From assembly GCA_030267565.1 (NCBI GenBank), contig BRXU01000002.1:5455501-5519500 (forward strand): a stretch of DNA of 64,000 nucleotides, read 5' to 3'. The position numbers were made by a program, and so were the translations under genes. Shown here piece after piece: positions 1 to 10,274 of the stretch; position 1 is the stretch's first letter, and each line of letters opens with the position of its first letter. Source of the stretch: Pleodorina starrii (Eukaryota; Chlorophyta; Chlorophyceae; Chlamydomonadales; Volvocaceae). Under the pieces are notes generated by a model. It had not been told where the DNA came from. It searched no databases and worked only from the letters and a program-made list of their open reading frames with translations.

Positions 1-1
1 A

Positions 2-1315
2 GAAGCGCGTGTCACCGCCACCGGCATCCTGCTGGCAACGGCGTTCAGCAGCGGCGGCGGCGGTGCCGCCGCCGCTGCCACCGCCACCGCCACCGAGCGC
101 ACCGACGGCCTTCTTCGGGCCCTCAGGGCCCGCGGCGATGGCGCCCTCAGGGCGCCATCGCCGCGCGCGTTCTCCGCCAACGGCAGCACCGGCGCCGCGG
201 CCGGCTCCGGCATCAGCGCCAGCAGGTCGTTCTCCAAGTACGGCGCGCAGCCGCCGTCAGACGCGGCGGGCGCTGGCGGCGGCGGCGGCGAGGGCCCGTT
301 GCAGCCCCGGCCGCCGCCGACGTCCCCGGCTGCCGCTGCCGGCGGCAGGAGCGGCGACGCCTTCCGCCGGAGTCACAGTCTGCGCTCTCGGAGCAGCAGC
401 CAGTGGAACGGCGACGGCGCGGCGGCGGCGGCGGCGGCCTCCGCCGCCGCTGCCAGCGGCAGCGCCAGCTCACGCGGCGGCGGCCCGCTGCGCGCCGCCC
501 TGGCCACCCACGCGGAGGAGGAGCCTTACGCCCGGGGGTCTTCAACCGCGCTGTCGCTGCCGACGCTTTCGCCCGGCTCCCGACCCGGCAGCAGCGGCAG
601 CGTTAAGGCCGCCGCTGGGGCGGCTGCACCGGCGCCGGCGGCGCCTGGGGAGAGCCTGGCGGCTGCCAGCGGCGGTGGCGGCGGCGGCGGCAGCGACCCA
701 AGTGAGCCGCAGCAGCAGCAGCCGCAGTCGGCGCTCGGGCCCGATAGTCCCGTCGCCAGTCCGGGATCCGGTGGGGCGCTTCAGGGCTGGAGCTCCCGAA
801 AGCATCTGACGCGGATCCGACGGTCGACTACGGATGCCGTATTTGGACGGCAGTGCGACGAGCAGTACGACCCTGTCGACGGCCAGTGCCAGGCCCAGAG
901 CCCGACGGGGTCCGAAGCTCACGGCAGCGCAGCAGGCGGCAAGTCCGGAGCAGGCGGCAAGTCCGGCGCAGGCGGCGGCGGCTGTGGCGGCGGCGGGGAG
1001 GGCGGCGAAGTTTACGACCGCGGCGTCGGCGGCAGCGGCAGCCGCGAGGTGACGGCGGGCGCCGCTGCGCCCGCCGCCGCCGCCGCCGCAGCAGCAGCTG
1101 TGAGCGAGAGCGGCAGAGGCGGAGGCGGAGGCGACGGCGAGGGGGGAGCGGAGGCGGCGGTTCTGCAGGTGCTTCTTGGCAAGGCAGCCCTCGGGGCGGA
1201 TGTGCGCGGGCTGCTGAAAGCCGGCGCCAAGTTTATGATGCTCAAGCGGTTCAAGCAGGCGGAGGCAGTGGTCAACAAGTCGAGGGTCAAGGAGAAGGGA
1301 TGGCGGCGCCAGTGA
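2..1315 (+). CDS. 3' part of a low-complexity protein of unknown function (5' end outside window)
   Basis: One frame is open from the left edge to a TGA at 1313-1315, giving 437 visible residues. The start and any upstream exons lie outside the window. The protein is dominated by Ala, Gly and Ser runs with basic Ser-rich patches such as RRSHSLRSRSSS (about residues 122-133). Near the end is a less biased, probably helical stretch, LLKAGAKFMMLKRFKQAEAV, followed by a basic tail ending EKGWRRQ. I do not recognise the protein. Its general style matches the neighbouring family (genes B-F), but none of that family's short motifs is clearly present, so I do not assign it there. It faces gene B tail to tail. 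Other frames over this GC-rich stretch are also open by composition; this one is preferred because it is open throughout and ends in a non-repetitive C-terminus. Confidence 0.5.
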   Translation, partial: EARVTATGILLATAFSSGGGGAAAAATATATERTDGLLRALRARGDGALRAPSPRAFSANGSTGAAAGSGISASRSFSKYGAQPPSDAAGAGGGGGEGPLQPRPPPTSPAAAAGGRSGDAFRRSHSLRSRSSSQWNGDGAAAAAAASAAAASGSASSRGGGPLRAALATHAEEEPYARGSSTALSLPTLSPGSRPGSSGSVKAAAGAAAPAPAAPGESLAAASGGGGGGGSDPSEPQQQQPQSALGPDSPVASPGSGGALQGWSSRKHLTRIRRSTTDAVFGRQCDEQYDPVDGQCQAQSPTGSEAHGSAAGGKSGAGGKSGAGGGGCGGGGEGGEVYDRGVGGSGSREVTAGAAAPAAAAAAAAAVSESGRGGGGGDGEGGAEAAVLQVLLGKAALGADVRGLLKAGAKFMMLKRFKQAEAVVNKSRVKEKGWRRQ

Positions 1316-1640
1316 GAAAGGGGGGAGGCGGGCCAGGAGGCGACGTGTTGTACTGCTTTGCGGGATGGCGCCTGTGTTGCTCACCACCTTCCCCAGCGGA
1401 TCCCTCCCTCGGCGTGTGGGTGTTTGTCAGTGGCTGGTTTGGTTGGGGTTGGTGGATGGGGGCACCCGGGGGCACTACCGTATTGCGGGGTGTGGGATTC
1501 GAACGGGGGATTTGAACTGCAGGATGCGGCGGCCGCAGCGGTGTTGGCACGTGGCGGCGCGTCGGTGACGTTTCGGCGAGCCGCAGCGCATCTTGCCTGC
1601 GTACATGCGCGTGTGTACGCTAGTGTGTACGTTGTCGTGA

Positions 1641-1662
1641 CATGGCGTGACGTCACGCCATG
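1641..1662. promoter_or_regulatory. 22-bp perfect palindrome with TGACGTCA (CRE-type) core
   Basis: The sequence reads the same on both strands over all 22 bases and is centred on TGACGTCA, the palindromic site bound by bZIP factors of the CREB/ATF class. A partial second copy of one arm (CCATGGCGTGACA) follows at 1669-1681. It lies about 330 bp past the stop of the left-edge gene and is not near any identified start, so a regulatory role is only a possibility. Confidence 0.3.
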
Positions 1663-2644
1663 CCAAGCCATGGCGTGACACGGCTAAGTTGCCTGCTACA
1701 TGCTACATGCTATATACATACATACATACATGGTGACGTGTGCACGTATGCAGGGACAGTGGGGACCGGAGCGCGCGCGTGCGGTCCTGTGAAGGCCGCT
1801 TTCCAGTCCGTGCGCTGTGCTTCCTGCGCTGCGCTGTGCTATGCTGTGCTGTGCTGTGCCCCGGGTCGCGGACTTCGGACCCGCGCATGCGAGCGTGTGC
1901 GTGCGTGCGTGCGTGAGTGCTGGACGTCCGCTACAGTGCGTTGGTGGGTTGCTATGTGTGTGTGTGGCCTCTTGCGCGTGGACGCGTGGTGTGTCGCACG
2001 TGCGGCGCGCGTGGAGAGGCGCATGCACTGATCGCGCTGCTCGAGCGACATGCTGTGTGCGTGTGGGCGGGGGGGACTACGTGAGGTGGGTCTACGGGCC
2101 TTGCATCGCAGGAGGGGGCAAAGGCGGTTGATTGGACGGTTGGGTTCATGGGTTGTTACGTGCTGCTGGGTTTGGGGGCTGCCTGTGCGTCTACCTGGCC
2201 GGCTTTGCACCACATCTCGTCTCCGCTCGATGCCCCAGCTGGACGCAACTCCTCTACCGGTGTCTCGCTCCACCTCTATGAGGACCTCGACATGACCCTC
2301 GTTCATTTGTTTTCCCACACCTGTCCGGTGTGTGTTGTCCGTCTCCGGCGGGGCGTCGCGGCACCGCGTGTCGCCGCTTGGAAAGTTGGAGTGTCACTCT
2401 TGCTGCCTTGCCAGCGTTCCGGCGGCGGCGCGGTATTGAGACATTGGGTGTGTGGCAACCTGCTTGGGGGGGATGGGGCTCCGCGGGGGATGGAGCGCGA
2501 CCCGCCTACTAAACACTTTATTTGCGTCGTACTTGGAACTCATTTTGTGTCATACTTGTCTTCGCGAATACCTGCGTGGAAAGGCTAAGCGACGCAATTT
2601 ATACCTGGCGCTAAATGACGGTGGGTTGATATACTGACCCAGGG

Positions 2645-2715
2645 GGCGAGGGGGTAGGGTGTCCACGTACAGACCGGAGCCCGGTGTAAGCGGTAATGTA
2701 AACGGTAATGTGTGG
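2645..2715 (+). repeat. Diverged copy of a dispersed repeat (CCACGTA..GACCGGAGCCCG)
   Basis: This segment carries GCGAGGGGGTA, then GTCCACGTACAGACCGGAGC, then a TAAGCGGTAATGT-like tail. The same ordered blocks occur at 63801-63840 on this strand and, inverted, at 63160-63193, so this is a diverged member of a short interspersed family. Confidence 0.55.
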
Positions 2716-3365
2716 GTGGTGGTGGTGGTGGTGGTGGCGGTGGGTGGGGCTGTAAATAAGCCAGCTGCAAGGGGTCGTGTGATTGTGTTGTATTGGATGC
2801 AAACACGCGCTCGTTCTGTGGGAATGACGACGCCGGCCGCGTCTTCCGGGCATATGGCGTATGGCGCGCCTCGTTGACCTTCCCCCCCCCCCATTTGACG
2901 TGCGAGCGAGGTGCTGCGGCCAGGTTCCTTTCCTTATGTCTGCGGGCCGCGGTCAGCGACGCGCCGCACAGGTGCCGTCGCGGTCGTCGCACGCCCTCGC
3001 TGTCCCCCATTTTGTCGCGGCAGGGACGTTTTGCTTGTGGACGCTTGGCGGTTCTGACTGCGGGGGGGGTGGCTGGGGGGTGAGGAGAACTCTGTCAAAA
3101 CCACTGTGTGTGAGCCGGGCCGCCGCCTCTGCAGGCTGCTTGACGGCGCCCGGCAAAATTGCACTGTTAGGCCTGGTTAGGCCTTCGGGGGAAGGGGAGA
3201 GGGCAGCAGGAGAGGCACAAATTGTTAAGCAGATTATGTTTATTAAGCAAATTTAATTGATATGTCACACGCCGCGCTCGTCAAAGCACAGGAGCTGTCT
3301 GGAACACGTTTACGAAGCGTCTGTGTGGCAGAAGTTATGGGCTCCCAAGGTTGACTGTACGGCAC

Positions 3366-3396
3366 GGGTGGGTGGGTGGGTGGGTGGGTGGGTGGG
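3366..3396. repeat. (GGGT)n microsatellite
   Basis: About seven or eight tandem GGGT units. Runs of four or more GGG tracts make this strand G-quadruplex competent. Confidence 0.8.
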
Positions 3397-4658
3397 CCTG
3401 GGGAGTGTGGGAACCCGAAACAGAAACCGTCAAGAGACCTCTCCAGGACGTGGTCCCCCAGACATCAGGTTACAATTCTGAAAGCACTGCACTTGCGTTC
3501 ATCGAGGACATCGACTCAAAAATCTTAGGGTTTCTCCGTACTTCAGGTGGTGGTGGCACCTAGCGGCCTACGTGAGCAATTAGGTAAGGACAACACTCAT
3601 CGGTAGCGTACGCCGCAGCGCCTGTGTGTGGGACTGTGGGTGGGTGGGTGTGTGCACGCAGCGCCCGGCACAACACCCACAAGATCGCAAAGTCCACCCG
3701 CGCAACGCTGTCCACCTTGTCAACCCTGGCGTGCCACATGGAGGGCAGCTGTAAGTGGGCTATATGACCTCATGACGCCACCCCTGTCTGCGCCCAGCCG
3801 GTGTCCTGTACAGGACATAGACTGTGGGGACTCCGCCATTTCCAGCTTCAAATCCCCGGATATTGATATATGATATTTGATATTATTACGAATACCGTAA
3901 GCCGCACGTGCTGGCGGCACAACCTGCAAAAATTTCAAACGAGCGCCGAAATCCACAGCTGCTGGCCGCAGCTCCTACCAACCAGCCGGACGCATGCCAA
4001 ACACCTCCTTCCGGTCTGACAGGGTCATGCGCCAGGGCGTGCATGACGCCAGCGGCTGCCCCCTTCCCGGCAGCCCTCGTAGACCCTGATCCATACACAC
4101 TTATATACGGTAGCTCGAAACCCCAGCGGCCGAGTACATGCATCGCAGCAGTCACCCTTGCTCGCTTCGTTCGCAATGCTGCCGACCGATACGATGTATG
4201 CAAGCCAGGCTCGCAGCGTCGGCCCGCGCCGACTGAATGGACGGATGAATGGATGGATGAATGGAGGGATGTGATGCACCCCGGTGCAGCACCGATGATC
4301 CGGGAGATAACTGGAAATGGCAAGCAGCCCGCTCCATTCCCTCCCAACACGATCTCTCACCCCTTCGGGCGTACGGGGTCTGGAGAGCCGCAATCCCGCA
4401 AAGCTCCACTCCCCCACATTGCTTTCGCTTCTGCCCTTTCGCTTCCGCCCTTTCGCTTTCGCCCTTCCGCTTTCGCCCTTTCACACACGTTTCCATGCGG
4501 AGCGCTTGCCTTCGCAGTTCGCACAAGCCTACTCACACAGCATCTTCAAACAAACAGATTTGCAACGAACTGCGAGTGCTACGCTTGGGAGCATACCCCA
4601 GAACCCCACCCGAACGTGCACACGCCGGTGCCCTTTCGCTTGCGCCCTGGGCCCTGCC

Positions 4659-7600
4659 CTACTCGCCACCCCGCCTCAGGAAGCTGAGCGCCGCCTTGAT
4701 GCGCGCCATAATATCCCGATGCTCATCCTCACTCACTTCCGCGGGTGGCCCGCCGCCGCCGCGCGAGCGGCCCCGGCCCGAGAACAAGCCCCGTGGGCGG
4801 CCGCCGCCGCCTCCGCCGCCGCCGCTGGACGACGGCGGCGGCAGCCCCTGCGCGGCCGGGGCCGCGGCCGCGCCTGCAGATGCGGCGGGCGAGGTCGACA
4901 ACGGCGCCTCTGGCGCTGCGCTCGAACTGTCACGCGGCGACAGCGCGGCCGCGGCGACGGTGTGATGGCGGCTGTGGTGGCTCTCCGTTGCAACTCGCTT
5001 CGCGCCGCCGCAAAACGCCTTGGCCAGGCGCTGCTTGCTGCTGCTGGTGGTGGTGCTGGCGCTGCTGCTGCATCCGCCGCCGCTGGAGGCGCGAGGGTTG
5101 GGGCTGGGTGCCAGGGGAGGAGCTGCGGCGGAAGTGGAGGAGGTGGCGGCGCGCGCGCCGTCGGCGGCAGCCGTCGCCGCCGTCGGCGCCGTCACAGCGA
5201 CCGAAGTCCACTGCTGCTGAAAATCGGCGGAGTGCCGCCGGGGCGTTGGCTGCAGCTGTTGCTGATGTTGTTGTTGTTGGTGCTGTTCTTGTTGCTGCTG
5301 CAGCAGCAGCGAAGAGGATGGAAGGCTGCGCCTTGGGAGAGGAAGGCCATGGCTGTGCGGCGGACTCGAGTGCGGGGTGCCGGTGCATTGGTTGTAGGGC
5401 CCACGGGGATGCGGCGACGGCGTTGCCGCCGACAGCGGCGACGACGGCGTCGCCGCAATCGTCTCTACCGCCGCCGTGCCTGCCGTAGCCTTCGCCGCTA
5501 CGGGAAGGTGCAAAGCTGGGGCCTGAGATGCGGGCGAGGACGGCGGTGGTGGTGGCAGCGGCAGCTGGCTGTCCGCATACATCTGGAAACGCCTCAGGGC
5601 AGGAGGTGTGGGCGACCGCACTGGCTGCGGGGCACCGCCGCCGCTGGCTGTGCCATGACTGCCGCAGCCGCTGCCGCGGCTTGGAGGCAGCAGCGTCGAG
5701 GCAGCATGGCTCCGGGAGAACATGCACTCCTGCGCAGGCGGACCGCGGACGTCACGGCGTCTCTTCTTCAGAGCCCCCACAATGCGGCATACCACAGCAA
5801 GCCGATCGGAGGCGCCGGAGTGGATGGAGGGCGCAGCCTGGCTAGTGGCTACCCGTCCATCGAAATCATGTGCAGGCGGCGTGCGATCAAATCATGCAGA
5901 CACATGGGGCCCTCGTGGCGCCAGGCGGCATGGTCCCGTCCAGCCCACATCCCCCTAGAAGGAGAGAGAGACAGGAGACCCTAAGCCGTTGCCATCGCCA
6001 GGTTAGTGTACCGGTCCAGAAGCCCACCACACACCCCACTGGTCAAACCCCACTGGTCCAGCTTCCGACTCCATACAATTGCAAACCAGAAGCAGGCAAA
6101 AGCCCCACTCACCTCTCCAGACTCCGTGTTGTGTTCATTGCTGGGAGGAGGGGGCAGGAGAGAGCCGAGGATGCCGTAGCCCCTGCAGCCCCCTGCCGGC
6201 ATGTCGGCGCCGCCAGCGACATCGGACGCCGCCGATCGGGGCCCGGGGTCCGCCGCCCACAGCCCCAGCCCCAGCTGCCTGTTGCTGCCAACGTCGCTGT
6301 TGACGTTGTTACCGTTACCGTTACTGTTGCCGTTGACGTTGAAGCCGTATCTCGCTTCGGCTGACGCGGCGTCGCCAGTAGCAGGTAGCGTATGTTGGGG
6401 CGTGACTGTGGAGCCGTGCTGTACGGCACTGCTGTACCCCCACCTGAAGCTATCGCTACTGCCCGGCGCCGCCAGGTGGGTCTCGGGCGGTGTCGGAGCC
6501 ACCGTGCCGAGCAGAGCGGCAATCCGAGCCAGACCCGCCGGCGATGGCGGCGGCGGCGGCGGTGACGTCGGCAGCGGCGGTGACGTCGGCAGCGGCGGCG
6601 ACGCCAGCGGCGGGGCTGATGGCATCGGCTTGTGATGCCGAGAGTGCAGCAGGCGCCGTGACAGCGTGTCCCACGCGCCTGGAGGCGGCGTGCCGCCGCC
6701 GTGGCCGGTGCCGTACAACTGTGCCCCACTACCGCCGCCGCCTCCGTAGCACGTCAGCGGCACCGAATTGGGGCCATCGGGTGAAGGATGCGCGCCGGTG
6801 AAGAGCTTGCCGAACGATCGGCCAGATGGGGATATCTGCGGTGGCGAGTATACTGCCGACGCCGTGGGCCGGAGGGCCAGCCCGCTGCCGCCGCCGCCGC
6901 CGTCGAGGTCCCCCGCCGCCGGTGAAAGCAGCAGGTTCGCTCTGCGCTGCACGGGCACATGGTCCGGCGACTGATTGCCAGCGGTGGCGGCTGCGGCACT
7001 GACTCCACCGCCGCCGCCGCCGGCGGGGACGCCGAGGACGCTGCCGGGAAGGCTGACGGCACCGGTCAGAGACGCTAGGGTAACCTCGAGAACGGCGGCG
7101 GTGTCGGCGTCGGCGTCATCGTCGTCGTCTCCAGGGAAGCCTCCCTCCGCTGCCATCACCGCCGGGCTCGATGGCCCCGTCGTGGAGGGTCGCGCGATGG
7201 GCGCCCGGGCCGCCAAGCCGCGTCCGCGCCCCGACGCCGGCCCCTCAACCCCCGTGAGATCTGACGGACTGGGCCCGGGCCCCTCCAGCTGCTGCTGCTG
7301 CTGTATGTCGGGTTGTGGCGCAGAGAAGGGACTCCAGGCGGAGCCAAGACCCGGACCCGTGTCGCTGCACCAGCGGGGCGGGTATGAGATTGCGCGGCCG
7401 TCACCCTCACCGTCACCGTCACCTTCACCCCCGCCGCGGCCGCCACCATTGACGCCGCACCGGGCAGGGGCGGCGGCGGTGTGCGAGAGGCTGGGGTCTC
7501 GCAGGCTGGTGCCGTGGGAGCCGCACGGGCCGTCGCCGCCGCTGCGGCTTGCCAGGCCGATGTCGGCGACGCCGCTGAAGGATCCCGTCGAGGTGGGGCC

Positions 7601-8784
7601 GGCGAGGCGGGGTGTGTACATCAGCGGGGTGGCGACGTCGGCCGCGGACACGCGGCGCACTCGGCCGCGGTACGCGGCAGTCTGTGGGCGGGCGGGCTTG
7701 CTGCCGATCCCGTTTGGAGGGGCTTGCGCATCGGCCGGGGAGGGACCAAGCCGCCAGCCAAGGGCCCCCTGCTGCCTAGGACACGGCTCGGCGCAGGCCG
7801 GCGGCGTCATCCGGCTGTAGAGCATCGGCGTCGGCGGCGTCGTGGTATCAGGAGCTGCAGCTGACTGGAGCTCCGTTGACGTCTGGGGGCGGGCTGTTCG
7901 GGAGCCGCCGCCACGACCGTCTGGTTCCGGAGCGGCGGCGGCAGGGGCGGCAGCGGTGGTGGTGGTTGAGGGAGCGGCGGCGGGTGGGGCTTGGACGGCA
8001 GCCGCCGCGGCAGCATCGGCGGCGGTGGGCACCGCCGCCGTGGCCGCCCGGAAGACTTCGCCGAAGCGGTGCGTCGACTGGACATCTTTCACCGTGATTG
8101 TCGTTGGCGTGGTGGCCTGCGTGGGTATACCTTGATAGCCGGTGATGGGCAGGAAGGCGTCCCTGTTGGCGTAATCGTAAGCCAAGATCTTTCCGAGCTC
8201 GTGTTGGATGTGCACTATGGACGATTTCAGTTCGGTCGGGGAGGTGGGGAGGGGCGCCGATGGGCGGTTGGACCATGCAGTTGTTGCGCGACGCCCGCGC
8301 CTGCCTGCGGCGTATCGACCAGGAAGGGAAGGGATCGCAGTTGTTTATTTTTTCAGGATGGTTGACGATTCAGGAAGGTCTCGTCTCTGAAAACGGGCAG
8401 GGCCCCGTGTGGTCTGGCTGGCTCGAAAATCCATTCAGAGCTCCGACGACAGGTTCCGAAACTGCCGTCAGCGTGGATGTGGAAACGCTCGCTGCTCTTT
8501 ACGACCTGAACTACGTAAGATATAACAGGCTTGCGATGGCACGCGGGATCAACCCCAGGTGGAAGCTAGGCTGTCGCGTGCTGTCGACAAACCGGCATGT
8601 CGGGCACCATGTTCCCGCCCCGCGCGGAACTGCGCATCGAGACAATTCATTGCTGAAACTACATTTAGAAGTTGTCGCAGGTGCTCAGGCCAGACGAGCC
8701 CTATACTGCGCTAGGCTCGTTACCTGATTCCTCCGCAGTCGGCTGCGGCTGGCCGTGATCCTCGGCCATCTTAGCTTGCGACAT
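4659..8784 (-). CDS. Family gene B: large disordered protein, tandem paralogue of gene C
   Basis: The model has three exons: 8784-8724 (ATG, 20 codons plus 1 nt), 8304-6113 and 5729-4659, giving 1,107 residues. The donor at 6112 (GTGAGT) and the acceptor at 5730 keep phase 0. The N-terminal exon peptide is MSQAKMAEDHGQPQPTAEES. Exon 2 has HIQHELG.ILAYDY, then RRVSAADVATPLMYTPR, then the core CSDTGPGLGSAWSPFSAPQP, and it ends in a block almost identical to gene C. The last exon has Gln runs, an RRHSAD patch, an RG-rich stretch (RGLFSGRGRSRGG) and the C-terminal block DEHRDIMARIKAALSFLRR. Much of the protein is Ser/Pro/Gly/Ala and is predicted disordered. No signal peptide or membrane span is seen and the function is unknown. 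At its 5' end an alternative frame (QARASRNN) matches gene C better, so the first splice is uncertain. Confidence 0.72.
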
Positions 8785-9862
8785 GACTACTGTAGGACTG
8801 AGCAAAATGGCTTCGGTTACAGTGCCCTGTAGGTGTGGAACGTCGGAGGTTAGACTCAGGTACTGACCGACTTAACCGACCCGACCGACCGGTGTCCGCT
8901 CGTCTGTCGACTTTCGCAGCACGCACTGGCAAGGGCCCAACGCTTGGGTTGACGGCTGATAGAAAATCTCAGCCTTTTTTCATAGGACAAGTTTCAGCGC
9001 GTCGGCAAAGTACTGGCAAAGCCCGCAAGTATAAGGGCCTTTTTCCAGGTACCTGATTCAGGACTCGCAGCACAAGTTCTTGGGTGCTGTCGCGTAGCAC
9101 GCAGGTTAGAAGAAGACAACAGAGTGTGACCTGCGTGATAGAGTTCTCATTAGCTGCCGTCAAGCGGCTCAGCGGTTGGCTACGATGGAGCAGCAAAGAG
9201 TAAGTGGACGCACCGCAAGATTTGTCGTTCATTAAAGATACCAGTACTTCATAATTATGGCTTAGGCGGGCAGCTTATGAGCGACTTGGAACATGTCGTC
9301 AGCTGGTTGGTCGGTCAGTCGTGCATTAACGACTTTGTACGTTTTTTGCCACTTTCGGAGTGGGGCAGAAGTACAACTGTCTCTTCACACTTGTACTTCT
9401 GGTCGTGTACTGGGTGTCACCACAAGAATAATTTTATACAATATGTCAGTTTGACGCCTGTGTCTGTGTAACTGTCGGAATGAACCTCAAAAGTTCCTAA
9501 CGTCAGGCTAACGTCCTAAAATTGCCACCCAACGTTGCTGTCCGCGCTGATCTCAGTCACTTACCAGGACAGTATTGTCTACTGTGTACTGTACATCGGG
9601 TACATGTGTTACATGGTTGGGGGCGCATAACAGCTCACCAACTAAGTGCGTCAACGATGCGATTGTTACAAGGGGGACCAACTTCACACCCGCTGCCGGG
9701 TCTGGCAGGGTCGTCTCTGCTCCGCCACCTCGGTTTCATTTTTATTCCCTCCCAGCCAGCCACCCAGCCAGCCAGACACCCACCCAACCTGCCAGGCGTT
9801 CACCCACCGCATCCATCCGCGCGCATCTATCCAGCCACGCAGGCAACCAGCCACGCACCAAC
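8785..9862. other. Upstream region of gene B up to the retrotransposon
   Basis: No gene is seen. This is the probable promoter region of gene B (minus strand). The last 150 bases before the LTR are a CCAGCCA/CCACC-rich simple sequence (about 9745-9862), which the element used as its insertion target. The insertion lies about 1.08 kb upstream of the gene B ATG. Confidence 0.5.
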
Positions 9863-10236
9863 TGTAACGATAATTATACTTATAATATTTCCGACTTATA
9901 ACCAATGGTTAACGGAACTCACTAAAGTGAGGAACGACCGTTGGTTTAGTTGGAGACGATAATTGCGGAGCCCTGTCGTACATCAAGATCTCAAGGCGTC
10001 GGCCTCATATGCCGACTGGTGGAGCTTATGGGATTGAATTCTATTTCTCAGGTGTCTGTTGACACCACCTCTTACTACTGTATGTTTCTGATATTAGTTA
10101 GATTAGTGCTTGGTAAGCTGTTTAGGTGGGCGCCGTCTTCGTCTCCTTCAACTGGTCGTTCTTCGGTCGTCGCTCTGGCGACGCCTGGTACCTCGGTGAG
10201 TTCCCTTCCGCTGCGTAGCGTAGCTTAAACGTTACA
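9863..10236 (+). repeat. 5' long terminal repeat
   Basis: 374 bp, TGTAACG...CGTTACA with 7-bp inverted ends, preceded by the target duplication CCAAC. No differences from the 3' LTR were found. A 92-codon open frame inside it occurs in both LTRs and is not treated as a gene. Confidence 0.96.
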
Positions 10237-10238
10237 AT

Positions 10239-10255
10239 TGGCATCGAGTTCTAGG
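10239..10255 (+). other. Putative primer-binding site of the retrotransposon
   Basis: Begins with TGG two bases after the 5' LTR (TGGCATCGAGTTCTAGG), the position and first bases expected for pairing with a tRNA 3'-CCA end. The tRNA was not identified. The sequence is not the usual initiator-Met site. Confidence 0.5.
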
Positions 10256-10274
10256 TCGCCTTCGCCGACCAAGA

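Larger units (their letters stand above)
1316..4658. other. Intergenic region between two convergent genes
   Basis: No coding region can be supported on either strand. The stretch holds a 22-bp perfect palindrome with a TGACGTCA core (1641-1662), CTGTG-type simple repeats near 1830-1860, a diverged copy of a dispersed repeat (about 2645-2715), a (GGTG)n run (2716-2745) and a (GGGT)n run (3366-3396). The region 4420-4500 is a pyrimidine-rich near-repeat of TTTCGC/CCTTTCG words. It should contain the 3' UTRs of both flanking genes. Confidence 0.6.

Noticed and set aside
2..1315. Treating the left-edge gene as a sixth member of the B-F family
   Set aside because: Same compositional style, but I could not find the N-terminal block (outside window), the PGL..SA core or the C-terminal MAR..L..RR block.
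1480..1530. GTTCGAATCCC on the minus strand, a tRNA T-loop-like string
   Set aside because: The flanking bases do not pair as a T-stem and no acceptor, D or anticodon arms can be found; not a tRNA.
8260..8727. 155-codon plus-strand open frame starting MGGWTMQLLRDARACLRR
   Set aside because: It lies antisense over the first exon, intron and second-exon start of gene B, whose motifs and splice phases are supported by its paralogue; no domain is seen.
9950..10228. 92-codon open frame present twice (also 16746-17024)
   Set aside because: It is contained in the LTRs of the retrotransposon and is duplicated only because the LTRs are.
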